The position numbers and the translations under genes are program-made. Below are positions 17,594-26,878 of a DNA stretch of 64,000 nucleotides, in pieces. The notes below the pieces were generated by a model. It searched no databases and had not been told where the DNA came from. It saw only the letters and a list, made by a program, of their open reading frames with translations. The stretch is from an uncultured Verrucomicrobia subdivision 3 bacterium. GTDB lineage: Bacteria; Verrucomicrobiota; Verrucomicrobiae; Limisphaerales; UBA11358. The stretch spans positions 1 to 64,000 of the forward strand of contig CAINDH010000132.1 of the NCBI GenBank assembly GCA_903847285.1, in the 5' to 3' direction. Every line of letters begins with the position of its first letter. The first letter of the stretch is position 1.

Positions 17594-18141
17594 ACTTTTT
17601 CAAGCCAGCCATGATTTTGAGTTTCGCGTTTCTCGCCGTGTTCGGCGAGGCGGTGCTGAGTGCGCCGCGCAGTCTGCTGGGCGCTCAGATTGATTTGCTC
17701 CCCGCGCTGATGGTTTATGCTGCACTTAAGGCTGACCTTATCACCATGTCACTGCTTGCGGTGATTGGCGGCCTGTGGTTTGACTCGCTCTCGGCGAATC
17801 CGCTCGGCGTGACCATTGCGCCACTGTTCATCGCTGGCTTTCCGATTTATCTGCGTCGTGAATTAATTTTACGCGATGCGCCATTCGCCCAACTTGCGCT
17901 CGGCGCGGCGGCGAGCGCCGTGTCACCCGCGCTGGTGGCTTTGATTTTGTTGAACGGCGGCTATCAACCGCTCATCGGCTGGGGCTCGCTCTGGCAATGG
18001 TTCGTGCTGACCGCCGGCGGCGCACTGGTCACTCCGGTTGTTTTCGCGCTATTCGGTTGGTGCGGCCAAATGTTCGGCTACAAGTTACGCACCGAAGTCA
18101 GTTTCCGGCTTGATCGAGAAATTCATCGGGGAAGAAAATAA
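17590..18141 (+). CDS. mreD: Rod-shape determining membrane protein MreD
   Basis: Small polytopic inner-membrane protein of 183 residues with about five hydrophobic helices and few charged residues, fitting MreD in size and topology. The segment GGLWFDSLSANPLGVTIAPL, with the conserved D near the second helix pair, is typical of MreD. Assignment rests on this and on its position between mreC and PBP2. It overlaps mreC by four bases. Confidence 0.9.
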   Translation: MNFFKPAMILSFAFLAVFGEAVLSAPRSLLGAQIDLLPALMVYAALKADLITMSLLAVIGGLWFDSLSANPLGVTIAPLFIAGFPIYLRRELILRDAPFAQLALGAAASAVSPALVALILLNGGYQPLIGWGSLWQWFVLTAGGALVTPVVFALFGWCGQMFGYKLRTEVSFRLDREIHRGRK

Positions 18142-18142
18142 A

Positions 18143-20149
18143 ATGCTCGTCGTTGACGAATTAAAAAAGAACGATCCGCAGCTCCGCCTGGTGGCGATGG
18201 GGCTGGCGGCCGGGCTTTGCATACTGCTCACCGGCCTCTGGTGGGTGCAGGTCGTGTCCGCGCGCGAGTATCAGAACCATCTGGACACGCAAACATATCG
18301 CACCATCCGCCTGCCCGCCGTGCGTGGAAAAATTATAGACCGCGAAGGCCGCGTCTTGGCGGAGAACCGTCCGCGTTATAATTTAAGTTTGTATCTTGAT
18401 GAGTTCCGCGACCAGTTTAAGGACGAATACAACTCCCTGCGACCAATAACTATCACTGCGACCGCGCCACCCTTCTGGAAATTCTGGAGCAGCGCGAAGA
18501 CGGTGCAGACCAACCGCGTGCGCTTAAAGCAAAAGCAAATCGACGCACTTACCCAGCAGGCGCGCTATAACGTCGTCAGCCGTCACGTCGCGCTTATCAG
18601 CCAGAAACTCGGCGAGTCAGTGACGCTTGACCCGAAAAAATTTACGCAAGGCTACGAACAGGCGCGATCCATGCCCTACAAGATTATGGAAGACCTTGGC
18701 GACGCGCAGATCGCGCGCTTCCACGAAAATTTCTCCGGCGGCCTAGGCGCAGATTTGGAATTGCAGTCTGTGCGCAGCTATCCGCTCGGCACCACGGCGG
18801 CGCATCTGCTCGGCGAATTGCGGCAAGACGATAGCTCCATCGCGGGCGAAGAATCCTTTTTCAACTATCGCCTGCCGGATTATCGCGGCGTGACCGGCGT
18901 GGAGGGGAAATTTAATTCCGAACTGCACGGCCGCGCCGGGCAAGAAACGGTCTTGGTGAACAGCGCAGGTTACCGGCAGTCTGGCGATGTGGAAACGCAG
19001 CCGCTGGCGGGCGCGAACGTGACGCTCACGATTGATTTGGATTTGCAGCGTGCGGCGGAGAAGGCCTTGCAAAATAAGTTTGGTGAAAAAATCAACGGCG
19101 CCATCGTGGTGATGGATGTGCGGAGCGGCGACGTGTTGGCGATGGTGTCCTCGCCGACGTTTGATCCGAATGATTTTGCATCAAAAATTTCGCACGAGAA
19201 ATACCAGCAGCTTCAGGATTTAGAAGCGGAAAAAAACCGGACGACGTTTGAGAACTACGCACCGGGCTCCATCTTCAAACCCGTCGTGGCACTGGCAGCA
19301 TTGGAAAAGGGATTGAACCCGAACGAAGTATATCACGTCCAAGCCGACCCGGCGCGCGGCGGCAAAGGCTGCATCTACATCGGTAAGCGCAAGATTGAAG
19401 ACACGGTGCTGGCGGGTGATTACGATTTCAAACGAGCGCTCATCCACTCGAGCAACGCGTATTTTATCTGGCACGGCTTGCGGCCAGGCGTTCTGGAAAA
19501 CATCGTGCGGCTTGGCAAAGAATTTCATCTAGGCGAACGAGCCGGGGTTTTTACGAATCAAGAAACGCGCGGAAATTTTCCGGCAGAAAAACAAATTCGT
19601 GCGGGCTGGCACGATGGTGAAACGGCCAATCTTTGCATCGGCCAGGGCGCGATTGACGTGACGCCCATCCAGATGGCGGTGATGTATTCCGCGATTGCCA
19701 ACGGCGGCGCGGTGTTGCAGCCGCGCATCGTCTCGCGCATCGAACCGCAGGATGCCGCTTCGACTGTGGTGGCGACGAATTTTCCGGCGGGCGTGGTGCG
19801 CAATCGGATTTCGGTAAGTCCGCGCAGCCTGAAAATTTTGCACGATGCGATGTTCGCCGACGTGCAGGGCGGTGAAGGCACCGGGACACGTGCGGCGGTT
19901 CCCGGTTTCAACATCTGCGCCAAGACCGGCACCGCGCAGGTGCAGGACAGCGCGAACCGGATCATCGGCCACAACTACTGGTTTGCCTCGTTCGCGCCCT
20001 ATGAAAATCCACGTTACACGGTGGTGGTGCTGGTGCAGTCGCCCACGCTCGGCGGTTCAGGCGGCGATAATTGCGCGCCCATTGCGCACGACATTTACGT
20101 AAAGATTTTTCAGAAGGAATCCGCGCCGAAGACGGTGGCGAGGAATTAA
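18143..20149 (+). CDS. mrdA: Penicillin-binding protein 2 (elongasome transpeptidase)
   Basis: Cross-links peptidoglycan during cell elongation together with RodA. A single N-terminal membrane anchor at residues 14-38 is followed by the pedestal segment RGKIIDREGRVLAENRPRYNL. The transpeptidase domain has nucleophile Ser376 in PGSIFKP, SxN in HSSNAYF and KTG in CAKTGTAQV. The start is the ATG at 18143, one base after the mreD stop and preceded by GGGAAG; the longer in-frame reading overlaps mreD. At 668 residues it is slightly longer than E. coli PBP2, with a charged insert around residues 105-130. Confidence 0.95.
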   Translation: MLVVDELKKNDPQLRLVAMGLAAGLCILLTGLWWVQVVSAREYQNHLDTQTYRTIRLPAVRGKIIDREGRVLAENRPRYNLSLYLDEFRDQFKDEYNSLRPITITATAPPFWKFWSSAKTVQTNRVRLKQKQIDALTQQARYNVVSRHVALISQKLGESVTLDPKKFTQGYEQARSMPYKIMEDLGDAQIARFHENFSGGLGADLELQSVRSYPLGTTAAHLLGELRQDDSSIAGEESFFNYRLPDYRGVTGVEGKFNSELHGRAGQETVLVNSAGYRQSGDVETQPLAGANVTLTIDLDLQRAAEKALQNKFGEKINGAIVVMDVRSGDVLAMVSSPTFDPNDFASKISHEKYQQLQDLEAEKNRTTFENYAPGSIFKPVVALAALEKGLNPNEVYHVQADPARGGKGCIYIGKRKIEDTVLAGDYDFKRALIHSSNAYFIWHGLRPGVLENIVRLGKEFHLGERAGVFTNQETRGNFPAEKQIRAGWHDGETANLCIGQGAIDVTPIQMAVMYSAIANGGAVLQPRIVSRIEPQDAASTVVATNFPAGVVRNRISVSPRSLKILHDAMFADVQGGEGTGTRAAVPGFNICAKTGTAQVQDSANRIIGHNYWFASFAPYENPRYTVVVLVQSPTLGGSGGDNCAPIAHDIYVKIFQKESAPKTVARN

Positions 20150-21370
20150 ATGACAAACGACGCGCTCAACGAGAAAGAGAACAAGCTCGACCGGCTGCTG
20201 TTTATTGCGGTCGCGGGTCTCATGCTCGTGGGCACGGCGTTCGTATTCAGCGCCACCATGGCAAACCCGGCGGAGGCGGATAAGGCCTTGTATTCACAGG
20301 TGTGGTTCCGGCAAGTCATCTGGTATGGCCTCGGCTTGGGCGCGGCGGCGGCGGTGTGCGTGGTGAGCTATCACACGCTGGCGCGATGGTCCTTCGTGGC
20401 GTATTGGGCATTCATTGTGACTTTGATCGCCGTGCTGGTTCCCTTCATCGGTTCCATGCGTTATGGCGCGCGGCGCTGGATTGATCTGCCGTTCTACCAA
20501 TTTCAGCCGAGTGAGTTTGCGAAGCTTGCGTTCATTCTGGCGATGGCAAATTTCTTGAGTCGTCCGCTGGATGAATTGCGGCAGAGCAAAGTTTTCTGGC
20601 AAGGCATCGGGCTGATGGCCCTACCGTTTTTGTTGATTTTGAAGGAGCCGGACTTAGGTTCGGCGCTCGTCATTTTGCCGACGGGGTTGGTGATGATGTT
20701 CGTGGCGGGCACGCCGCGAAAATTTTTATTCCGGCTGTGCGGCGGAGTCGGGCTGATCGCCGTGCTGTTCCTCGTTGATATTTTATTTTTGCCGAACGGA
20801 CGCTGGCAGGTGCCGCTGCATCCGTATCAGCGCGACCGGCTGATGGTTTTCTTTGGCCGGGATTACACACACTTTGCTCCGCCGAACGCCACGTCGGCGG
20901 ACTTACAACGCATGAGAAAAAAACAAAGCGACGACTCGAACAATGTTCGTCAGGCGTTGATTTCTGTCGGCTCCGGTGGGCCGTTCGGAAAAGGCTGGCG
21001 GCAGGGAACCCAAAATCGATACGGGTATCTGCCGCGAACCGTGGCGCACAACGACTTCATCTTCTCTGTGATTGCCGAGGAGAGTGGATTCGTTGGGAGC
21101 GTGGTTGTGATCACGCTGTATGCGGTCCTCCTCTTCACCGGATTGAGGACGGCCGGCCAGGCGCGCGACCGCCTGGGCAAGCTCGTGGCGGTGGGCGTTG
21201 TGACGCTCATTTTTAGCCACGTTTTCGTAAACATCGGCATGAACATTCGCATCATGCCAGTGACGGGTGTGCCGCTGCCGCTGTTATCATACGGCGGGTC
21301 TTCAGTGCTGTGCTCGTTGATCGCCCTGGGCCTGATGCAAAACGTCTACATGAATCGAAGAGGATATTAA
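20150..21370 (+). CDS. rodA: SEDS-family peptidoglycan glycosyltransferase RodA
   Basis: Polymerises lipid II in the elongasome, paired with PBP2. It has around ten membrane helices, the SEDS sequences FQPSEFAKLAFILAMA, LKEPDLGSALV and NDFIFSVIAEESGF, and the C-terminal LPLLSYGGSS with NV. The large extracytoplasmic loop holds a charged stretch (QRMRKKQSDDSNN). The start codon follows the PBP2 stop with no gap. 406 residues is slightly above the usual 370-400. Confidence 0.96.
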   Translation: MTNDALNEKENKLDRLLFIAVAGLMLVGTAFVFSATMANPAEADKALYSQVWFRQVIWYGLGLGAAAAVCVVSYHTLARWSFVAYWAFIVTLIAVLVPFIGSMRYGARRWIDLPFYQFQPSEFAKLAFILAMANFLSRPLDELRQSKVFWQGIGLMALPFLLILKEPDLGSALVILPTGLVMMFVAGTPRKFLFRLCGGVGLIAVLFLVDILFLPNGRWQVPLHPYQRDRLMVFFGRDYTHFAPPNATSADLQRMRKKQSDDSNNVRQALISVGSGGPFGKGWRQGTQNRYGYLPRTVAHNDFIFSVIAEESGFVGSVVVITLYAVLLFTGLRTAGQARDRLGKLVAVGVVTLIFSHVFVNIGMNIRIMPVTGVPLPLLSYGGSSVLCSLIALGLMQNVYMNRRGY

Positions 21371-21372
21371 TT

Positions 21373-23319
21373 ATGAGTAACAACTTTAACCGGCGTCGCC
21401 GGGGTATGCGCTTCAAGCCTAAAGGCGGCTTGAATCCCGCCCAACAAAAAACCGACCGCGAAGCCGTCGAGGCCCGCGCGGATGTGGTGACAGAGCAGGG
21501 CGGCAGCGAACGCGTTTTTGAAAAACGCCACGCCAGCGAAATTGAACGCGCGGAAAATATCGCCGCCGGTCTGCCGCCGGAAGGCGAGAAGCCAGCCGAG
21601 CAGGTCCCGCACACGCACACGCACGAAGCCGCTCCGGCCACACCGGGCGCGGAGGAAAAATTTATCCCTGTGCCGGTCAAGGAACAGCCGAAAGGTTTCA
21701 TCGAGACCATCACCAGCGTGGCGGCTAATCTCGTCAAAAAAGTCCAGCGGCTCATTCGCCCGGAAAAGAAGACGCATAAGGAAGTCGTCATCAATGCGGA
21801 GACGCTTGAAACGCGCGTCGCCGTCACGGAAAATGGCAAGCTCGAGGAATTCAACATTGAGCGCACGACGGAAGAGCGTTTGGTTGGCAGTATTTTCAAA
21901 GGCCGCGTCCGCAATCTCGAAGATGGCTTGAAAGCCGCGTTCGTGGACATTGGTTTTGAGAAGAATGCCTTTCTGCATTACTGGGACATCGTGCCGAATC
22001 AGTTCGACTCCGGTGTGGAAATCGTCGAACGCGAAGGAGCCAAGCGCCGCGACCGCCCGAAGATTACACAGAAAGACATCCCGCGCCTCTACCCGCCCAG
22101 CAGCGACATCATCGTGCAAGTCACGAAAGGCCCCATCGGCACCAAAGGCCCGCGCGTCACGACCAACATCGTGTTGCCCGGCCGTTTCCTCGTGCTGTTG
22201 CCCAACTCTGACCAGTCCGGCATTTCCCGCAAGATTGAAAATCCCGAGGAGCGCAAGCGCCTCAAGAAAATTTTGCGCGAGTTGCACATCCCGGACGGCA
22301 TGGGCGTCATCATGCGCACCGCCGGCGAAGGCCAACAGCTCCGTTATTTCGTGCGCGACCTCGCGTTGCTGCTCGAAGAATGGAATAGCGTTTCCGAAAA
22401 AATTAAGAAGCAACCCATGGCCACCTGCGTGTTCCAGGAGCCCGATTTGATCGAACGCACCGTGCGCGATTTTCTCACCGAGGACGTCGAACGCATCGTG
22501 GTGGACACGAGCAAGGCCTACGAACGGATGCGCGAGATGATCACCAAGATTTCTCCGCGCGCCGCCAAGAAAATTTTACTCTACACCGAAGCCCAGCCGA
22601 TTTTCGACCGCTTCAATGTGAGCAAGCAATTGGAAAACGCCTTCTCCCGTCAGGTAAATCTCAAGAGTGGCGGCGCCATCATCATTGATGAAACCGAAGC
22701 GCTCGTGGCGATTGACGTGAACACCGGCCGCCATAAAGGCGGCAAAGATCAAGAAGCTGTCATCCTCAAGGTCAACCTCGAAGCCGCCGAAGAGATCACC
22801 CGCCAGTTGCGCCTCCGCAACATGGGCGGCCTCATCGTGCTCGACTTCATTGACATGAAATCCGGGCGCGACCGCCAGCAGGTCTACAACCGCGTCAAAG
22901 ACGGCCTCCGCCGCGACAAGGCCAAGACCCACATCCTGCCCATCTCGCAGCTTGGCCTCATGGAGATGACCCGCCAGCGCCACAGCGAATCCGTGCGCAG
23001 CGCCGTCTATGACGACTGTCCGTATTGCAAAGGCCGCGGCAAGGTGAAGAGCACCGTGACCATGAGCGTGGAGATCCAGCGCAAGCTTCAGGAACTCCTC
23101 AAGAAACGCACCCGCGACGAGACCGACTTCCAGCTCCGCATCGTCGTCCACCCGACTGTGCTGGACCGTTTGCGCACCGAGGACGAGAAACATCTTATCG
23201 AGATGGAGAAACGTTACTTTGGCAAATTGTCATTCCGCGCAGACACGGGAATGCACGCCGAACAGTTCAAGATTGTGAACGTGGAGACGAACGAAGAACT
23301 CGCCAGCGTCGGCGCATGA
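21373..23319 (+). CDS. rng: Ribonuclease E/G family endoribonuclease
   Basis: Single-strand-specific endoribonuclease for rRNA maturation and mRNA decay. Residues 1-150 are a charged, probably disordered extension; then comes the S1 RNA-binding domain (VGSIFKGRVRNLEDGLKAAF), the 5'-sensor/RNase H-like region and the catalytic aspartates in VAIDVNTGRHKGG and GGLIVLDFIDM. The Zn-link CPYCKGRG near the C-terminus joins dimers. The family call is firm; E versus G is less so, because there is an N-terminal extension but no long C-terminal scaffold. The ATG at 21373 follows rodA by two bases, matching the mre-rng linkage of other bacteria. Confidence 0.95.
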   Translation: MSNNFNRRRRGMRFKPKGGLNPAQQKTDREAVEARADVVTEQGGSERVFEKRHASEIERAENIAAGLPPEGEKPAEQVPHTHTHEAAPATPGAEEKFIPVPVKEQPKGFIETITSVAANLVKKVQRLIRPEKKTHKEVVINAETLETRVAVTENGKLEEFNIERTTEERLVGSIFKGRVRNLEDGLKAAFVDIGFEKNAFLHYWDIVPNQFDSGVEIVEREGAKRRDRPKITQKDIPRLYPPSSDIIVQVTKGPIGTKGPRVTTNIVLPGRFLVLLPNSDQSGISRKIENPEERKRLKKILRELHIPDGMGVIMRTAGEGQQLRYFVRDLALLLEEWNSVSEKIKKQPMATCVFQEPDLIERTVRDFLTEDVERIVVDTSKAYERMREMITKISPRAAKKILLYTEAQPIFDRFNVSKQLENAFSRQVNLKSGGAIIIDETEALVAIDVNTGRHKGGKDQEAVILKVNLEAAEEITRQLRLRNMGGLIVLDFIDMKSGRDRQQVYNRVKDGLRRDKAKTHILPISQLGLMEMTRQRHSESVRSAVYDDCPYCKGRGKVKSTVTMSVEIQRKLQELLKKRTRDETDFQLRIVVHPTVLDRLRTEDEKHLIEMEKRYFGKLSFRADTGMHAEQFKIVNVETNEELASVGA

Positions 23320-23337
23320 ACTGAATCATTAAACACC

Positions 23338-23370
23338 AAACGCCCCGTGAGAAATCGCGGGGCGTTTTAT
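23338..23370 (+). terminator. Terminator ending the elongasome operon
   Basis: Stem CGCCCCG (23341-23347) with CGGGGCG (23358-23364), flanked by AAA and TTTT so that it can work in both directions. It lies between rng and the convergent zinc-ribbon gene, whose stop codon overlaps it. Confidence 0.85.
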
Positions 23371-23789
23371 TTTGAAAAAGACATCAGCACTAGCTTTAAC
23401 AAAAGTAAAACCGCAAAAACAATCGCCGGGCCGACAAATATCCAAAACAAAATTTTCGCTAATTTGGAAAACGGTGTGTGAACCGCGAAACTGGTTTCAC
23501 AATTATTACACCTAACCATACGTCCCCTTCCCGCGTTGCGAAAAATTACGGCAAAGATACCGCCCACAATTAATATTGGGAAACTGAACGAACCCCGCGG
23601 CACAATAACTGACCGATAGTCCCCAATCATTCCGCAATTTTGGCAAGTTGCCGAACCAGATTTCTGATCACGTGAACTTGGCTGGGACCCAGTTGAGCTT
23701 GGAATGACATCTACAAGAAATTCATGATCAATCGCGCAAATGGTTGCTTCATCAGGATATTCTTTTCCGCAATAACTACATTTTTTCAT
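23367..23789 (-). CDS. Hypothetical membrane protein with several zinc-ribbon cysteine pairs
   Basis: No family recognised. The 140-residue product starts with a zinc-ribbon sequence (MKKCSYCGKEYPDEATICAID) and has two further CxxC pairs (CQNC near 49, CNNC near 95). Two hydrophobic segments lie near residues 68-84 and 108-134. A Ser/Gly/Gln-rich linker separates the first ribbon from the rest. The DNA is visibly richer in A and T than the genes on both sides, which suggests recent arrival. It is transcribed toward the rng terminator; the ABC ATPase gene lies about 140 bases upstream on the same strand. Confidence 0.8.
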   Translation of the reverse strand: MKKCSYCGKEYPDEATICAIDHEFLVDVIPSSTGSQPSSRDQKSGSATCQNCGMIGDYRSVIVPRGSFSFPILIVGGIFAVIFRNAGRGRMVRCNNCETSFAVHTPFSKLAKILFWIFVGPAIVFAVLLLLKLVLMSFSK

Positions 23790-23929
23790 GATGCTCCCAC
23801 GCTTTACGATTTGGCTTCCCGTTCCCCGACGCTATTTCCGCCCCGCCCGCGTGTCGAGCCCAAACTCCAGCAATGCCACACCATTACGGCCTAAGGGACA
23901 GCCAGAAATTAACCAGCCACTCTACAATT

Positions 23930-24907
23930 TCAGCGCGCGAAAATTTTTCGGATCACGTCTTCGATTGGCACCTCCTGGATGTCGATGTCGGTCACGGGCA
24001 ATTCATCCAGCAACGCTTTGCACGTCGGGATGACGCGGTCGCGTTTGACCTTGAGCGTGATGGCGCCGGGAGTTTTTTCCAAGACTTCACCGTAACGCGC
24101 GAGGTTTTCTGACTCGTAACAATCGGCATTGCCACATTGAATAGTTATGAGTTTGCAGTCGGCAAACCGATCCACAATCTCGTTCAACTTGCCGTCAAAA
24201 AACAATGTCCCCTGGTCAATGATGATGACGCGTTTGCATAACTGCTGGATGTCCGCCATGTAATGACTGGTCAACAAAATCGTGGTCTTGTGCTCGGCGT
24301 TGTGGCGGCTGATGAAGTCGCGGACGGTTTTTTGCGAGGTCACGTCGAGGCCGATCGTCGGCTCGTCGAGGAATAACACCTTTGGTCGGTGCAGCAGCGA
24401 GGCGATGAGTTCCATCTTCATCCGTTCGCCCAGAGAAAGTTCCCGCACGCAGACGTTCATCTTGTCGGCGACATCGAGCAGCGCGGTCATTTCATCCACG
24501 TTGCGCTCGAAGCGTTCTTTCGGAATGCCGTAAATTTTTGCGTTCAGTTCCAGCGATTCGCGCGCGGGCAAATCCCACCAGAGCTGATTTTTCTGGCCGA
24601 GCACGAGTGCGAACTGATGGCGATAGTCATTGTGGCGTTCCCAAGGTGTGTGGCCAAGAACTTTGGCCGTGCCGCTCGTGGGATATAGCAGGCCGGCGAG
24701 CATCTTGAGCGTGGTGGTTTTGCCCGCGCCGTTTGGGCCGAGAAACCCGACAAGTTCGCCGGGTTCAACTTTGAAACTGACTTCGTTGACGGCAACGGTC
24801 TGGATATATTGCCGATGGAAAAGTCCTTTGACCGCGCCGGAGAATCCGGGCCGCTTTTTGTAGGTGCGGAAGGCTTTAGTCAGTCCGTTGACTTCGATAG
24901 CTGGCAT
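23930..24907 (-). CDS. ABC-2 type transporter ATP-binding protein without adjacent permease
   Basis: ATPase of an ABC-2 exporter. Walker A is GPNGAGKTTT, the Q-loop segment reads FALVLGQKNQLWWDLP, the signature is ELSLGERMKMELIASLL, Walker B VLFLDEPTIGLD and the H-loop LLTSHYM. The C-terminal extra domain (about residues 230-325) and the insert KKRPGFSGAVKGLFHRQY after the first strand are typical of the subgroup that works with two ABC-2 permeases. No permease gene is nearby, so the partner must be elsewhere. I prefer the ATG at 24907 over a TTG four codons upstream. Substrate unknown. Confidence 0.92.
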   Translation of the reverse strand: MPAIEVNGLTKAFRTYKKRPGFSGAVKGLFHRQYIQTVAVNEVSFKVEPGELVGFLGPNGAGKTTTLKMLAGLLYPTSGTAKVLGHTPWERHNDYRHQFALVLGQKNQLWWDLPARESLELNAKIYGIPKERFERNVDEMTALLDVADKMNVCVRELSLGERMKMELIASLLHRPKVLFLDEPTIGLDVTSQKTVRDFISRHNAEHKTTILLTSHYMADIQQLCKRVIIIDQGTLFFDGKLNEIVDRFADCKLITIQCGNADCYESENLARYGEVLEKTPGAITLKVKRDRVIPTCKALLDELPVTDIDIQEVPIEDVIRKIFAR

Positions 24908-24972
24908 GGATGGCTGCAAAAATGCACAAAAAGCGCATCAAGTGGAAATCTATTTCGTGCCTTCGGCGGCTA

Positions 24973-26337
24973 TCAGCGAGCGAGCTGTTTTTCCAGATAG
25001 CTGACGACTTGGCGGACGTTTGCATCTACTTCCATGCGGTCTTTGACGAGGCGACAGGCGTGCAAAACCGTTCCGTGGTCACGGCCACCGAAGGCTTCGC
25101 CGATGCTGCTCAAGGAGTTTTCAGTCATTTGCCGAGCAAGATACATGGCAATCTGGCGCGGGAAGGCGATGTTTTCCGGGCGGCGCTTGCTGGTCATATC
25201 CGCCAGCCGGATGTCGTAATGTTCAGCGACTTTTTTCTGGATGATCTCGATGCTGATGGTTTGGCGACCTTCTTCGTGGAGAATTTCGCGAAGCAATCCT
25301 TCAACAACTTCAATGGAAAGCTTCTTACCAGTCAGCGACGCGAACGAAGCGACGCGGATGAGTGCGCCTTCGAGCCGACGAATGTTGGTGCGGATGCGCG
25401 TGGCGAGAAAATTGATGACGTCATCGGGCAGCACGACTTTCATGAGCTGCGCCTTTTTCTGCAAAATGGCGAGACGCATTTCAATGTCCGGCGGCTGCAA
25501 GTCCGTGACCAAACCCCATTCAAAGCGTGAGACGAGACGGTTTTCCAGGCCTTGAATTTCGCTGGCCGGCCGGTCACACGTCAGGACGATTTGTTTGTGC
25601 GATTCGTGAAGTGCATTGAATGTGTGGAAAAATTCTTCCTGAATACGTTCCTTGCCGGCGAGAAACTGGATGTCATCAATCAGCAGCACATCGGTCTGGC
25701 GGTATTTTTTGCGGAACTTGGCAAGTTGGTTGTTCTGGATACCGTCAATGTATTCGTTCGTAAACTTCTCTGACGAAACGTAAGCGACGCGTGCGCCTTT
25801 TTTGGTGCTGGCAACGTGCTGGCCAATGGCGTGTAACAAGTGCGTTTTGCCAAGACCGACACCGCCGTAAAGGAAAAGTGGATTGTATGATTTACCGGGC
25901 GCTTCAGCCACAGCCTTGGCGGCGGCAAACGAGAAATTGTTGTTGCCGCCAACGACGAAAGTCTCGAAAGTATTTTTCGGATTGAACAGCAAATCGCCAT
26001 TAGTAGCAGCGCGATCTTGCGCTTCAGCAGCCTTGGCTTTGGCCGCAGCCGCCTTAGGCAAGGCAATTGGCTGAACGGGTAGAGTTCCATTCGTGACCTT
26101 GAAGCGAACTTCTAATTTTGCCCCGGCGGCGATGGCCACGGCGTCCTGCATGAGGCTCAAATAGTTATCCTTGAGCCAAACCTCGCAAAACTCGTTGGGA
26201 GCTTCAATGGTGAGATGGCGACCATCCACCGCGCTGGCGCGCAGGGGAGCGAACCACATGTTAAATGTGTCCCGGCTCAACTTGACGCGGAGATGCTCCT
26301 GCGCCGTGTTCCAAATTTTTTCAGCGGAAATCTGCAT
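24973..26337 (-). CDS. dnaA: Chromosomal replication initiator protein DnaA
   Basis: Binds DnaA boxes and melts the origin. Domain I is at residues 1-80, an Ala-rich linker at about 95-110, and the AAA+ domain has Walker A GGVGLGKT (158-165), Walker [10 protein letters not shown] and the sensor II region. Domain IV shows the box-binding signature [15 protein letters not shown]. The 454-residue length is normal. The start is the ATG at 26337; an in-frame upstream extension (MNKHRNLGG) is unlike DnaA. A near-perfect DnaA box lies 32 bases upstream, so autoregulation is likely. No dnaN follows. Confidence 0.98.
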   Translation of the reverse strand: MQISAEKIWNTAQEHLRVKLSRDTFNMWFAPLRASAVDGRHLTIEAPNEFCEVWLKDNYLSLMQDAVAIAAGAKLEVRFKVTNGTLPVQPIALPKAAAAKAKAAEAQDRAATNGDLLFNPKNTFETFVVGGNNNFSFAAAKAVAEAPGKSYNPLFLYGGVGLGKTHLLHAIGQHVASTKKGARVAYVSSEKFTNEYIDGIQNNQLAKFRKKYRQTDVLLIDDIQFLAGKERIQEEFFHTFNALHESHKQIVLTCDRPASEIQGLENRLVSRFEWGLVTDLQPPDIEMRLAILQKKAQLMKVVLPDDVINFLATRIRTNIRRLEGALIRVASFASLTGKKLSIEVVEGLLREILHEEGRQTISIEIIQKKVAEHYDIRLADMTSKRRPENIAFPRQIAMYLARQMTENSLSSIGEAFGGRDHGTVLHACRLVKDRMEVDANVRQVVSYLEKQLAR

Positions 26338-26368
26338 AATGTTGCCACAACCGCCCAAATTCCTGTGT

Positions 26369-26377
26369 TTATTCACT
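26369..26377 (+). promoter_or_regulatory. DnaA-box-like site upstream of dnaA
   Basis: TTATTCACT, one mismatch to TTATNCACA, 32 bases upstream of the dnaA start. It may serve dnaA autoregulation. Confidence 0.5.
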
Positions 26378-26651
26378 TAACCCTAAAACCAGCTTTCCCC
26401 GCCCAAGCGGATAGCCAGTCAACCGTGCCGTGCCTAGTGTTTCAAGCGAAATCTTTGTTGGATTTTCATTGCCAGTTATCTTCTTTGGCAGAAAGCTTCA
26501 ATATCTACTGATTTAACAGGGCTAAAATCAACTCTGATTTCTTTTGTGCCTCCGTTCAGACGGAAAAATATTTCGCTCAACAAAACTTGGTGAATTGCGT
26601 CAGCGTTTTTATGTCATCAGGCAAAAAGTTGCGAGGACAACATATTAACTC

Positions 26652-26671
26652 TTGTTCACGAGTTATTCACA
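26652..26671 (+). promoter_or_regulatory. Pair of DnaA boxes, one perfect
   Basis: TTGTTCACG (26652-26660, two mismatches) and TTATTCACA (26663-26671, perfect match to TTATNCACA). Same orientation, 11 bases start to start, about one helical turn. Confidence 0.6.
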
Positions 26672-26845
26672 GTGGAAAAGCGGGGGCAAAAATCGACTGT
26701 TTCGCCGAGTGATTTCGCGGGGAGTGGGAATAGTCCGCCGGTATTTGAAGAGGTCCGCAGGTGTCATCAAATGATTTGCGCCCGGGTTTCGAGGCTAATC
26801 GAGATGGCGATGTCTAAAACATATGCTTATAACTCTGATTGAATG

Positions 26846-26874
26846 TTGACAGAAATAAGTATGTATGATTTACT
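26846..26874 (+). promoter_or_regulatory. Sigma-70 promoter of the small-RNA locus
   Basis: Perfect -35 TTGACA (26846-26851), 17-base spacer, -10 TTTACT (26869-26874, four of six). Transcription would begin near 26881, at the first hairpin of the predicted RNA. Confidence 0.55.
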
Positions 26875-26878
26875 GTCC

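Noticed and set aside
21367..22413. Reverse-strand open frame of 348 codons opposite RNase E/G
   Set aside because: Antisense to a certain RNase E/G gene, with composition typical of shadow frames.
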